NCBI RefSeq assembly: GCF_007830455.1
Contig: NZ_VLLB01000006.1
Coordinates: 1 to 64,000, forward strand
Length of the DNA: 64,000 nucleotides
Source of the DNA: Pseudoduganella lurida
Lineage (GTDB): Bacteria; Pseudomonadota; Gammaproteobacteria; Burkholderiales; Burkholderiaceae_D
Direction: 5' to 3'
The position numbers were made by a program, and so were the translations under genes. The notes beneath the pieces are model-generated. The model was not told the origin of the DNA, ran no database searches, and saw nothing but the letters and a program-made list of their open reading frames with translations. Within the stretch, counting starts at the first letter, position 1, and every line of letters begins with the position of its first letter. This document shows positions 26,245 to 35,173 of the stretch, piece after piece.

Positions 26245-27989
26245 CGCTGCGCATCCTCAGCCTCGGCATCGGCCAGGAACTGGACGTGGTGGCCTCGCGC
26301 CAGCGCGCGCGCCAGATCGCCGCGCTGTGCGGCTTCAACACGCAGGACCAGGCGCGCATCGCCACCGCCGTCTCGGAACTGGCCCGCAACGTCTACAACT
26401 ATGCCGGCACCGGCCGCGTCGAGTTCTCCATCGAAGGCGAAACGGTGCCGCAGCTGATGGTGATCCGCATCGAGGACAAGGGCCCCGGCATCCCGCACCT
26501 GGCCATGGTGCTGGCCGGCCGCTACCAGTCGTCCACCGGGATGGGCATGGGCATCCTGGGGGCGCGCCGCCTGATGGACCAGTTCGACATCGTTGCGGAA
26601 GCCGGTGCCGGCACCACGGTCACGCTGAAGAAGCTGCTGCCGCAGGATGCCCCGCTCGTGACGCCGGCCGCGATCGGCGCGATGGGCGGCGAGTTCGGCG
26701 CGCTGGCGCCGGACGTGACCGTGTCCGAGGTCCAGCAGCAGAACAAGGAACTGCTGGCCACGCTGGCCGAGCTGAAGACGCGCCAGGACGAACTGGTGCA
26801 GCTGACCCGCGAGCTGGAAGACACCAACCGCGGCGTGGTGGCCCTGTACGCGGAGCTGGACGAGAAGGCCGACCACCTGCGCCGCGCCGACGAGATGAAG
26901 ACGCGCTTCCTGTCCAACATGACGCACGAGTTCCGCACGCCGCTGTCGTCGATCCGCGCGCTGACGCGGCTGCTGCTGGAGCGCATCGACGGCGACCTGT
27001 CGCCCGAGCAGGAAAAGCAGGTGCGCTTCATCGCCAAGGGCGCCGAATCGCTGACCGAGCTGGTGGACGACCTGCTCGACCTGGCCAAGATCGAGGCCGG
27101 CAAGATCGACGTGCGCGCCGCGCCGTTCGAAGTGAGCGAAATGTTCTCCGCGCTGCGCGGCATGCTGCGCCCGCTGCTGCTCTCGAGCACGGTGGAACTG
27201 CTGTTCGACGCGCCGGCCGAGCCGATCACCATGGTCACGGACGAGGCAAAGCTGTCACAGATCCTGCGCAACTTCATCTCGAATGCGCTGAAGTTCACCG
27301 AGAGCGGCCATGTGCGCGTGACCGCGACCCTGCTGCCGAACGGCGATGCGGTGCGCTTCGACGTGGAAGACACGGGCATCGGCATCGCGCCCGAGCACCA
27401 GCAGATCATCTTCGAGGAATTCTCGCAGGTCGAGAACCGGCTGCAGCATCGCATCAAGGGCACCGGCCTCGGCCTGCCGCTGTGCCGCAAGCTGGCGCAG
27501 CTGCTGGGCGGTTCCGTCACGCTGCGCAGCACGCCGGACCAGGGCTCCACCTTCTCCACCACGATCCCGCTGGCCTTCGATGCCATGCCGGAGCCGCACG
27601 TGTTCCGGCCCGATACGGCCGATACGGGCGGCGTGCCCGTGCTGGTGGTGGAAGACGACCGCACCACCCAGCTGCTGTACCGCAGCTTCTTCCGCAACAC
27701 GCCGTTCCGCGCCGTCATCGTGCGCAGCGTGTGGGAAGCCGAGCAGGCCTGGGCCGTGGAAGCGCCGGTCGCGGTGCTGCTCGACCTGTACCTGGTCGGC
27801 GGCGACAGCTGGCGCTGGCTGGCGCAGATCAAGGGCGACGAACGCCGCAAGCACGTCCCGGTGATCATCGCCTCCGAAGTGGCGGACCAGCAGAAGGCGT
27901 TCTCGCTGGGCGCCGACGCCTACTTCTGCAAACCCGTCGCACGGGACGAGCTGCTTGAACGGCTGCATGCCCTCTGTCGTATAAACTAG
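26241..27989 (+). CDS. Hybrid histidine kinase with RsbT-like N-terminal domain
   Basis: A soluble 582-residue signalling protein without membrane segments. The N-terminal 130 residues are a second GHKL ATPase of RsbT type (VSELARNVYNYAGTG, MGMGILGARRLMDQF). A coiled coil (about 160-215) follows. Then come HisKA with H229 in NMTHEFRTPLSS, a full HATPase_c domain (ILRNFISNALKFTESG, GTGLGLPLCRKL) and a receiver with D515 (VLLDLYLVGG). It probably reads stressosome state through its RsbT-like domain and starts a phosphorelay (inference). Confidence 0.88.
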   Translation: MTLRILSLGIGQELDVVASRQRARQIAALCGFNTQDQARIATAVSELARNVYNYAGTGRVEFSIEGETVPQLMVIRIEDKGPGIPHLAMVLAGRYQSSTGMGMGILGARRLMDQFDIVAEAGAGTTVTLKKLLPQDAPLVTPAAIGAMGGEFGALAPDVTVSEVQQQNKELLATLAELKTRQDELVQLTRELEDTNRGVVALYAELDEKADHLRRADEMKTRFLSNMTHEFRTPLSSIRALTRLLLERIDGDLSPEQEKQVRFIAKGAESLTELVDDLLDLAKIEAGKIDVRAAPFEVSEMFSALRGMLRPLLLSSTVELLFDAPAEPITMVTDEAKLSQILRNFISNALKFTESGHVRVTATLLPNGDAVRFDVEDTGIGIAPEHQQIIFEEFSQVENRLQHRIKGTGLGLPLCRKLAQLLGGSVTLRSTPDQGSTFSTTIPLAFDAMPEPHVFRPDTADTGGVPVLVVEDDRTTQLLYRSFFRNTPFRAVIVRSVWEAEQAWAVEAPVAVLLDLYLVGGDSWRWLAQIKGDERRKHVPVIIASEVADQQKAFSLGADAYFCKPVARDELLERLHALCRIN

Positions 27990-27997
27990 AGACCATC

Positions 27998-29557
27998 ATG
28001 AAGGCACCTTCTTCCGAACCCCTGATCCTGAACGTCGACGACACGGACGCGGCACGCTATGCGAAAACGCGCATCCTCCAGCGTGCCGGCCTGCGCGTGA
28101 TCGAGACGGGCAGCGGCACGGAAGCGCTGCGCCTGGCACAGGAAGAATCGCCCGACCTGGTGCTGCTCGATACCAAGCTGCCGGACATCAACGGCTTCGA
28201 GGTGTGCCGCCGCCTGAAGCAGAATCCGCTGACCACGCCCGTGCTGGTGCTGCAGACGTCCGCCTCCTACCTGGCTTCGCCGGACAAGGTGCGCGCGCTG
28301 GACAGCGGTGCCGACAACTACCTGTTCGAGCCGATCGAGCCCGAAGAACTGGTGGCCAATGTGTGCGCACTGCTGCGCCTGGGCCGCGTGGAGCGCGAGC
28401 TGCGCGACATGGACCGTCGCAAGGACGAGTTCCTGGCCATCCTCGCCCACGAGCTGCGCAATCCGCTGGGCCCGATCCGCAATGCCGTCGAACTGCTGCG
28501 CAGCCTCGACCCGCATTCCTCGCCGGCCCAGGAGAACGCCCGCCAGGTGATCCTGCGCCAGACCGACCACATGGTGCGGCTGGTGGACGACCTGCTGGAT
28601 GTGTCGCGCATCTCGCAGGGCAAGATCACGCTGCGCCGCGCCGAAGTGGAGCTGTGCGCGCTGCTGAAAAGCGCCGTGGAAACGGCCGATCCGAACATCC
28701 GCGCGCGTCAGCATGCGCTCACGCTGCAGCTGCCGGACCACGAGATCTGGGTGGACGGCGACAGCGTGCGCCTGACGCAGGTGGTGGGCAACCTGCTCAA
28801 CAACGCCGCCAAGTTCACGCCGCCGGGCGGCCGCATCGCGCTGTCGGTCTGCACCGAAAGAGACGATGCCGCGATCCGCGTGACGGACAATGGCATCGGC
28901 ATCGCCGCCGAGCAGGCCGGTTCGATCTTCGACCTGTTCGCGCAGGCCGGCCATGCGCCGGACCGCGTGCAGGACGGCCTGGGCATCGGCCTGTCGCTGG
29001 TGCGCACCTTGGTCAACCTGCATGGCGGCACCGTGACCGTCACCAGTCCCGGCCTTGGCCAGGGCAGCACGTTCGAGATCCGCCTGCCCACGCTGGCCCG
29101 CTCGCCGGCGGCGGACGCCAGCGACTGCCCGGCCGAAGGCGTCACGGCCGTGCCGGTGGCGCAGCCCGCCGCGGCCCCCGCCGATACCTACCGCATCCTG
29201 GTGGTGGACGACAATGTGGACTCGGCCGAAATCGTCGCGGCCCTGCTGCAGTTCTCTGGCCACGAAGTGCACATGGCGCACGACGGCGCCGGCGCCATCG
29301 AGGCCGCGCTGCGCCTGAAGCCGGACGTGGTATTCCTGGACATCGGCCTGCCGGACATGAGCGGCGTGGAAGTGGCCGCCACGCTGCGCGGCCATGCCGA
29401 GCTGGCGAAGACCGTGCTGATCGCCCTGACCGGCTACGGCCAGGACAAGGACCGCATGGGTGCCATGGCCGCCGGCTTCAACCACCACCTCACCAAGCCC
29501 GTGAACATGGAAACGCTGAACGACACCATGCGCACGTTCATGCGGCCGGAGAAGTAG
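27998..29557 (+). CDS. Hybrid histidine kinase REC-HisKA-HATPase-REC
   Basis: A 519-residue cytosolic protein with receivers at both ends. Receiver 1 (about 8-125) has D58 in LLDTKLPD, but the conserved Lys is replaced by E111 (YLFEPIEP). HisKA carries H151 in ILAHELRNPLGP and is followed by HATPase_c (GNLLNNAAKFTPPGG, GLGIGLSLVRTLV). Receiver 2 (about 400-515) has D448 and the normal Lys (HLTKPVN). It lies 8 bases after the previous kinase and closes the stressosome operon. No DNA-binding output domain is encoded here. Confidence 0.88.
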   Translation: MKAPSSEPLILNVDDTDAARYAKTRILQRAGLRVIETGSGTEALRLAQEESPDLVLLDTKLPDINGFEVCRRLKQNPLTTPVLVLQTSASYLASPDKVRALDSGADNYLFEPIEPEELVANVCALLRLGRVERELRDMDRRKDEFLAILAHELRNPLGPIRNAVELLRSLDPHSSPAQENARQVILRQTDHMVRLVDDLLDVSRISQGKITLRRAEVELCALLKSAVETADPNIRARQHALTLQLPDHEIWVDGDSVRLTQVVGNLLNNAAKFTPPGGRIALSVCTERDDAAIRVTDNGIGIAAEQAGSIFDLFAQAGHAPDRVQDGLGIGLSLVRTLVNLHGGTVTVTSPGLGQGSTFEIRLPTLARSPAADASDCPAEGVTAVPVAQPAAAPADTYRILVVDDNVDSAEIVAALLQFSGHEVHMAHDGAGAIEAALRLKPDVVFLDIGLPDMSGVEVAATLRGHAELAKTVLIALTGYGQDKDRMGAMAAGFNHHLTKPVNMETLNDTMRTFMRPEK

Positions 29558-29576
29558 ACACCGGAAGCATCATGAA

Positions 29577-29637
29577 GGGGACAGGCACCTATTTTGGAGC
29601 AACACCCGGTGTTGCTCCAAAATAGGTGCCTGTCCCC
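29577..29637. repeat. 61-bp perfect palindrome
   Basis: Thirty-base arms around a single central base, starting GGGGACAGGCACCTATTTTG and ending in its exact complement. It sits between convergent genes, so it can end transcription from both sides, and its tips carry the GGGGACAGGCACC variant of the window's repeat family. Confidence 0.9.
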
Positions 29638-29657
29638 GATGTCCGCCGGCCTGCGAC

Positions 29658-30890
29658 CTAAGGCGCGCCCAGCAAATCCAGCAAGGTCAACGCCACCACC
29701 TTGGTTGCCTTGCGCAGATCCTCCAGCAGCAGCCGCTCGTCGGCCTTCTTCGCATTCGACTCCGGCACCGTGCGGGGCCCGGCGCCATACAGCACCGCCG
29801 GAATGCCCTGCTCGCCATACAGCCGCGCATCCGCGTACAGCGGCGTGCCCTGCGCCGTGATCGCTTCGCCCATCACCGCCTGCGCATTCTGCTGCAGCGC
29901 CGTTACCAGCCGCTCGGAGCCCGGCAGGGGCCGCAGCGCATGCGACAGCAGCAGCCGGCGGATCTCCAGGCGGATGCCCGGCTCGCCGCGCACCGAGTCC
30001 TCGATCAGCGCTCGCACCTGCGCTTCCACCGCCACCGGATCCTCTTCGGGAATCATGCGGCGGTCCATCTTCATCACCACCTTGCCCGGCACGACGTTGG
30101 TGTTGGTACCGCCATCGATGCGGCCCACCAGCATCGTGGGCGAGTCGATGCCCGGCACGTTCGACTTGATCTTCTTCAGTTCCGGCAGCTGGCCGTAGAC
30201 CGCGTTGAGGATCTTCGCGGCCGCCTGCAACGCGTCGACGCCCGTCTCCGGCATCGCGCCATGGCCCGACTTGCCGTGCACCGTGATCTCCAGCTGCAGG
30301 CAGGCGTTGTGCGCGGTGACGATGTTGTACGCGAAGCCCGCCGCGATCACCAGGTCCGGCCTGGTGATCTTCTGTGCGAGCAGCCAGCCGGGGCCCAGCA
30401 GGCCGCCGAACTCCTCGTCGTACGTGAAGTGCAGCTCGATGCCGCCCTTCAGCGGAATGCCCAGCGCTTCGAGCGCGCGCGTGGCGAAGATGTAGGTCGA
30501 GAAATCGCTCTTCGACACGGCTGCCGCGCGGCCGTAGATGTAACCGTCCTCGATCACGCCGCCGTAGGGTGGACGCGTCCAGCCATCGCCGGGCGGCACC
30601 ACGTCGCCGTGCGCGTTCAGGGCCACGGTCGGCCCGCCCGCTGCATAGGGACGGCGCACCACCAGGTTGGTGATGCTCTCCATGCCGTAGTCGCGCACCA
30701 CATCCGCCGGCACCGCGTGCTTCTCGGCACGCCAGCCATACGCGCCCACCATGTCCGCCACGCGGTCCGCATGCGGCGCGTTGTTGCCGGGCGGCGTATC
30801 GGTGGGCACCTGCAGTACCTGCTGCAGGAAGGCCACCTGTTCGTCGAAGTGGGCGTCGATCCAGCCAATCAGTTGATCCTTGTGTGACAT
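29658..30890 (-). CDS. M20 family metallohydrolase
   Basis: An ArgE/DapE/CPG2-like amidohydrolase or peptidase of 410 residues; substrate unknown. The first metal pair is in NAHGDVVP (H94, D96) and the catalytic glutamates are E159/E160 in TYDEEFGG. The bridging Asp expected in GRGxxDMKGG is absent: the segment reads GRAAAVSKSDF, with V125 at its place. The dimerisation domain (VHGKSGHGAMPETGVDA) is intact. AGGAG fits ATG 30890 slightly better than 30893. It lies 11 bases after puuD on the same strand, so a purine-derived or other N-acyl substrate is possible. Confidence 0.8.
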   Translation of the reverse strand: MSHKDQLIGWIDAHFDEQVAFLQQVLQVPTDTPPGNNAPHADRVADMVGAYGWRAEKHAVPADVVRDYGMESITNLVVRRPYAAGGPTVALNAHGDVVPPGDGWTRPPYGGVIEDGYIYGRAAAVSKSDFSTYIFATRALEALGIPLKGGIELHFTYDEEFGGLLGPGWLLAQKITRPDLVIAAGFAYNIVTAHNACLQLEITVHGKSGHGAMPETGVDALQAAAKILNAVYGQLPELKKIKSNVPGIDSPTMLVGRIDGGTNTNVVPGKVVMKMDRRMIPEEDPVAVEAQVRALIEDSVRGEPGIRLEIRRLLLSHALRPLPGSERLVTALQQNAQAVMGEAITAQGTPLYADARLYGEQGIPAVLYGAGPRTVPESNAKKADERLLLEDLRKATKVVALTLLDLLGAP

Positions 30891-30901
30891 CATTTCGCTC
30901 C

Positions 30902-32110
30902 TCATTTGGCACCACCGGCCAGCCACGCGGCGACCTTGGTGCGCTCGTCGTCCGTCATATTGGTGAGGTTCCCGATCGGCATGGCCTTCAGCTCCACCAC
31001 CTGCTTGTGGATCTGCTGCGCGTGCTGGCGGATCTGGTCCGGCGTATCGAACACCACGCCGGCCGGCGCCGTGGCGAAGCCGGGCTGCGTGGGATGCGCG
31101 GAGTGGCAGGACAGGCAGCGCTGGTCCATGATCGCCTTCACTTGCGCGAACTGGTCAGGCACCGCGGCGGCAGCAGGTGCGACGGCGACCGGCTTCGGTG
31201 CGATCGCGATCGCCACCAGGGCCAGCAGCGCCACGCCGATGACCGGATAGCGCCATTCCACGCGGCCCTTGTGGCGCAGGTTGAAGAAGTGGCGGATGAA
31301 CACGCCGGCCGCCATGATGAAGGCCAGCACCAGCCACGCGTGTTCGTGGCGGTAAGTCATCGCATAGTGGTTGCTGATCATGATGAACAGCACCGGCAGC
31401 GTGAAGTAGTTGTTGTGGACGCTGCGCTGCTTGGCGCGGATGCCGTGGATGGCATCCGGCCGGCCGCCGGCGCGCATCGCGTCGACCATCTTGCGCTGGC
31501 CGGGGATGATCAGCATCGCCACGTTGGCCACCATGATCGTGCCGATCATCGCGCCCACGTGGATGTAGGCGGCGCGGCCGGACAGCAGGTGCGTGAGCGC
31601 ATACGTGGCCGCCACCAGCAGCAGGAAGATGACGATGCCGAACCACAGGTCATGCTTGCCCAGCGGCGAGCGGCACAGCAGGTCGTAGACGATCCAGCCG
31701 GCGACGAGGAAGCCTATGCCGATGCCGACCGATTGCCAGGTGGTCAGATCGGCGACGGCGCGGTCGATCATCATCGCCTGCGCGTTGAAGTAGTAGGCGA
31801 TCGTCAGCAGCGCGAAGCCGGACAGCCAGGTGGAATAAGCCTCCCATTTGAACCAGTGCAGTTCCTTCGGCAGTTCGGCGGGCGCCACCAGGTACTTCTG
31901 CGGGTTGTAGAAGCCGCCGCCGTGCACGGCCCACAGCTCGCCCATCACGCCCTTGTTCGCCAGGTCCGACCCGGGGGCCGGCGGGCGGATCGAGTTGTCC
32001 AGCCAGACGAAGTAGAACGAGGCGCCGATCCAGGCGATGCCGGTGATGATGTGCAGCCAGCGCACGAGAAGGTTCAGCCATTCGAGGCCGTAGGGGAGGA
32101 AGGCTTCCAT
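30902..32110 (-). CDS. puuD: Membrane urate hydroxylase PuuD with cytochrome c domain
   Basis: Oxidises urate to 5-hydroxyisourate at the inner membrane, passing electrons to the respiratory chain. The 402 residues start with a multi-span membrane region (about eight helices, RWLHIITGIAWIGASFYFVW then HVGAMIGTIMVANVAMLI). A periplasmic cytochrome c domain (about 310-402) follows with haem motif CLSCH and a distal methionine near ELKAMPIGN. It is divergent from a LysR gene that probably controls it and co-directional with the M20 gene. Confidence 0.95.
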   Translation of the reverse strand: MEAFLPYGLEWLNLLVRWLHIITGIAWIGASFYFVWLDNSIRPPAPGSDLANKGVMGELWAVHGGGFYNPQKYLVAPAELPKELHWFKWEAYSTWLSGFALLTIAYYFNAQAMMIDRAVADLTTWQSVGIGIGFLVAGWIVYDLLCRSPLGKHDLWFGIVIFLLLVAATYALTHLLSGRAAYIHVGAMIGTIMVANVAMLIIPGQRKMVDAMRAGGRPDAIHGIRAKQRSVHNNYFTLPVLFIMISNHYAMTYRHEHAWLVLAFIMAAGVFIRHFFNLRHKGRVEWRYPVIGVALLALVAIAIAPKPVAVAPAAAAVPDQFAQVKAIMDQRCLSCHSAHPTQPGFATAPAGVVFDTPDQIRQHAQQIHKQVVELKAMPIGNLTNMTDDERTKVAAWLAGGAK

Positions 32111-32222
32111 GCAATGAGGTCAGAAGAGTGGCAATGTATAGAAGATATAGGGTCGGGGCGGTACGCGACATGAAAATTCGCGTATATTCGACATATTCGT
32201 ATAGCTATAGCAACAGTCGCCC
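32111..32222. promoter_or_regulatory. Divergent puuD/LysR control region
   Basis: AT-rich 112 bases. ATTCG occurs at 32176, 32186 and 32195, about one helical turn apart, within a TATATTCGACATATTCG stretch. This is a plausible binding site for the LysR protein encoded next to it. Confidence 0.5.
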
Positions 32223-33161
32223 ATGTCCGCCCTGCCGCAACACCTCGATATCCACCTGATCCGCATCCTGTACCTGCTGCTGGTCGAGAAGAATGTCTCG
32301 CGCGTGGCGCTGAAGCTGAACCAGCCGCAGCCCTCGATTTCCGCCTCGCTGCGCAAGCTGCGCGAACTGACGGGCGATCCGCTGCTGGTGCGCGGCGCGC
32401 GCGGCATGGTGCCCACCCAGCATGGCGAGAGCCTGCTCAAGCCGGCCAAGCGCATCCTCGACGAGACGGAGAACCTGTTCGTCAAGAAGACGCCGTTCGT
32501 GCCGCAGGAAGAAGCGCGCACCTTCAACATCGCCGCGCCGGACTACCTGGACAGCCAGTTCCTGCCGAACGTGGTGGCGCTGCTGCGGCGCGGCTCGCCG
32601 CGCAGCCGCGTCGTCATCCACAGCCTGGGCCCGGGCGTCGATTACGTGCGCATGCTGTCCGATGGCGACATGGACCTCGTCATCGCCAACTGGGACGAGC
32701 CGCCGCAGCACCTGCACATCTCCAAGCTGTTCGAGGATCCGATCGTGTGCGCGATGAACGCCGCGTCGCCATATGCGAAGCGCACCGCCAGCGATGCGAT
32801 GACGCTGGAGGATTACCTGTCGCTGCCGCACGTGGCGCCGTCGCAGATCGTGCAGGGCCACGGCGGCGTGATCGACTCGTTCCTGGAGCGCCAGAACCTG
32901 CGCCGCAACGTGGCCGTCGAATCGGCCTACTTCGGCCTGATCCCCTACATGCTCACGCAGACGGACCTGGTGCTGACGACCGGTCGCCAGTTCCTGCGCT
33001 TCTACGAAAAGTCCCTGCCGCTGAAGACGTTCACGGTGCCCATCAAATTCCCGCCGATGCGCTTCTACCAGCTGTGGCACGAGCGCGTGCACCAGGGCCC
33101 GGAACACAAATGGCTGCGGGACCAGGTCACTGTCGCCGCGAAGGCGCTGGCCACGAGATAG
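32223..33161 (+). CDS. LysR family regulator, probably of urate genes
   Basis: A 312-residue LysR regulator. The winged helix-turn-helix (about 8-67) includes NVSRVALKLNQPQPSISASLRKLREL, and an inducer-binding domain (about 95-300) follows. It is transcribed away from puuD and lies just before the uraD-allC fusion, so a purine intermediate such as urate is the likely inducer (inference). Confidence 0.9.
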   Translation: MSALPQHLDIHLIRILYLLLVEKNVSRVALKLNQPQPSISASLRKLRELTGDPLLVRGARGMVPTQHGESLLKPAKRILDETENLFVKKTPFVPQEEARTFNIAAPDYLDSQFLPNVVALLRRGSPRSRVVIHSLGPGVDYVRMLSDGDMDLVIANWDEPPQHLHISKLFEDPIVCAMNAASPYAKRTASDAMTLEDYLSLPHVAPSQIVQGHGGVIDSFLERQNLRRNVAVESAYFGLIPYMLTQTDLVLTTGRQFLRFYEKSLPLKTFTVPIKFPPMRFYQLWHERVHQGPEHKWLRDQVTVAAKALATR

Positions 33162-33170
33162 CCACCGCCG

Positions 33171-33331
33171 AGCTCGTGTCACACCGTAGGGTCAGGCGTA
33201 GTGACACGAGCTCTACAGTAGTTGGATCCAGGCATTTATAGGTAGCTCTGCCTAGAGTGGCAGAAATTCCTCAGGAAGCCTAATGCTGAGTGCGTGTCAC
33301 TACGCCTGACCCCATGGTGTGACACAGACTC
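33171..33331. repeat. Pair of oppositely oriented repeats, MITE-like
   Basis: Copy 1 (33171-33212) has arms AGCTCGTGTCAC/GTGACACGAGCT around a GGGTCAGGCGTA core. Copy 2 (33288-33331) is largely its reverse complement, with arms GAGTGCGTGTCAC/GTGACACAGACTC. About 75 bases lie between them. This occupies most of the gene-free 33162-33421. Confidence 0.75.
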
Positions 33332-33421
33332 ATCAGTAAGGTGGCATAGGAGCTATACGTTCCAGGCGAGTCGTTAGCCCGATGGGCGGTTTATCATTTG
33401 TACTTAACCTAGGACCCTGCG

Positions 33422-35173
33422 ATGCCGACACTGACCGACCTGAACGCCCTCCCCGCCGACGCCTTCGTGCACGCCCTGCACGGCATCTACGAACACTCGC
33501 CGTGGATACCTGAACGGGCAGCGCCGCAGCGGCCGTTCGCCAGCGTGGCGGCGCTGAAGCAGGCGTTGCAGGCGGTGGTGACGGCGGCCACGGCGGACGA
33601 GCAGCTCGGCCTGATCCGCGAGCACCCGGAACTGGCGGGCAAGGCGGCCATCGCCGGCCAGCTCACGGCCGAGTCGACCAGCGAGCAGGCCAAGTCCGGC
33701 CTGAACCTGTGCAGCCCCGAGGAATTCGCCACGCTGCAGGGGCTCAATGCCGACTACAACGCGAAGTTCGGCTTCCCCTTCATCCTGGCCGTGAAAGGCC
33801 CGACGGGACAGGGCCTGACGCGCCAGGCCATCATCGCCACCTTCGCGCGGCGCCTGAAGAATCCGCGCGGTGCCGAAGTGGCCGAGTGCCTGCGCCAGAT
33901 CCACCGCATCGCCGAGATGCGGCTGAACGACCTGCTCGGCGTGCAGCTCGCCTACGGTCCGCAGATCATGCAGTGGGCGGAAGACCTGGCCCAGTGGAGC
34001 GACGACGTGGATGGCCTCACCTGCGCCTACATGACGAACGCGCACCGCCGCACGGCCACGCAGCTGGCGGACTGGATGCGCGACGCCGGCATGCAGGTAT
34101 CGATCGACGCCGTCGGCAACGTGGTGGGCCGCTACCCGAGCGATGCGCCCGATGCAAAGACGCTCATCACGGGCTCCCACTACGACACGGTGCGCAACGG
34201 CGGCAAGTACGACGGCCGCCTCGGCATCCTGCTGCCGCTGGCCCTGGTGCGCGGCCTGCGCGCGCGCGGCGAGAAACTGCCCTTCCACCTCGAAGTGATC
34301 GGCTTCGCGGAGGAAGAGGGAGTCCGCTTCCGCAGTACCTTCCTGGGCAGTAATGCCGTCGTCGGCCGCTTCGACATGAACCTGCTCGATGCCGCCGATG
34401 CGGAAGGCGTGACGATGCGCCAGGCGCTCGAAGCGGCCGGCCACGACGAAGCGGCCATCCCCGCCATCGCCCGCAAGGCCGAAGACATCCTCGCCTACGT
34501 CGAAGTCCACATCGAACAGGGCCCGGTGCTGCTGGGCCGCGGCCTGCCGCTGGGCGTGGTGACGGCGATCGCCGGCAGCTCGCGCTATCTCGTCGAACTG
34601 ACGGGCCTCGCCAGCCACGCCGGCACCACGCCGATGGACATGCGCAAGGATGCCGCCGCGGCGGCCGCCGAGACCGTGCTGCTGGTGGAGGAACGCTGCG
34701 GCCGCGTGCCGTCGCTGGTGGGCACGGTCGGCCAGCTGGCGGTGCCGAACGGCTCCGTCAACGTGATCCCGGGCGCCTGCAAACTGTCGCTTGATATCCG
34801 CGCGGCCGAGGATGGCGTGCGGCTCGATGCGGTGAAGGACGTCCTGGCCGGCATCGAGGCCCTCTGCGACAGGCGCGGCGTGGAATTCGCGCTGCACCCG
34901 ATCGTCCAGGCGCCCGCCGCACCATGTGCGCCATGGCTGATGGACCAGCTGGGTGATGCCGTCGAGCGCAGCGGCCTGCCCCGCTTCGACCTGCTGTCCG
35001 GCGCCGGCCACGATGCGATGGCAATGGCGGCGCTGACGGACGTGGCCATGCTGTTCACCCGCTGCGGCAACGGCGGCATCAGCCACAACCCGCTGGAGAC
35101 GATGACGGCGGACGATGCCGACATCGCCGCCACCGTGCTGCTGGACTTCCTGCGCAGCTTCAAGCAGCGCTGA
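33422..35173 (+). CDS. uraD-allC: OHCU decarboxylase-allantoate amidohydrolase fusion
   Basis: A 583-residue bifunctional purine catabolic enzyme. The N-terminal domain (about 1-165) is OHCU decarboxylase: YEHSPWIPE, LIREHPELAGKA. It converts the PuuD-pathway intermediate to S-allantoin. The C-terminal domain (about 175-583) is an M20-type allantoate amidohydrolase with metal motifs GSHYDTVRNGGKYDG, FAEEEGVRF, HIEQGP and the segment VNVIPGACKLSLDIR. Joining the two steps leaves allantoinase missing from this window. Its 3' end overlaps the convergent tauE-like gene by 14 bases. Confidence 0.93.
   Translation: MPTLTDLNALPADAFVHALHGIYEHSPWIPERAAPQRPFASVAALKQALQAVVTAATADEQLGLIREHPELAGKAAIAGQLTAESTSEQAKSGLNLCSPEEFATLQGLNADYNAKFGFPFILAVKGPTGQGLTRQAIIATFARRLKNPRGAEVAECLRQIHRIAEMRLNDLLGVQLAYGPQIMQWAEDLAQWSDDVDGLTCAYMTNAHRRTATQLADWMRDAGMQVSIDAVGNVVGRYPSDAPDAKTLITGSHYDTVRNGGKYDGRLGILLPLALVRGLRARGEKLPFHLEVIGFAEEEGVRFRSTFLGSNAVVGRFDMNLLDAADAEGVTMRQALEAAGHDEAAIPAIARKAEDILAYVEVHIEQGPVLLGRGLPLGVVTAIAGSSRYLVELTGLASHAGTTPMDMRKDAAAAAAETVLLVEERCGRVPSLVGTVGQLAVPNGSVNVIPGACKLSLDIRAAEDGVRLDAVKDVLAGIEALCDRRGVEFALHPIVQAPAAPCAPWLMDQLGDAVERSGLPRFDLLSGAGHDAMAMAALTDVAMLFTRCGNGGISHNPLETMTADDADIAATVLLDFLRSFKQR

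Noticed and set aside
33171..33331. Complete insertion sequence
   Set aside because: Only 161 bases and no transposase; at most a miniature element.
33404..35086. 560-codon minus frame opposite uraD-allC
   Set aside because: Antisense shadow; the plus strand encodes two clear catalytic domains.
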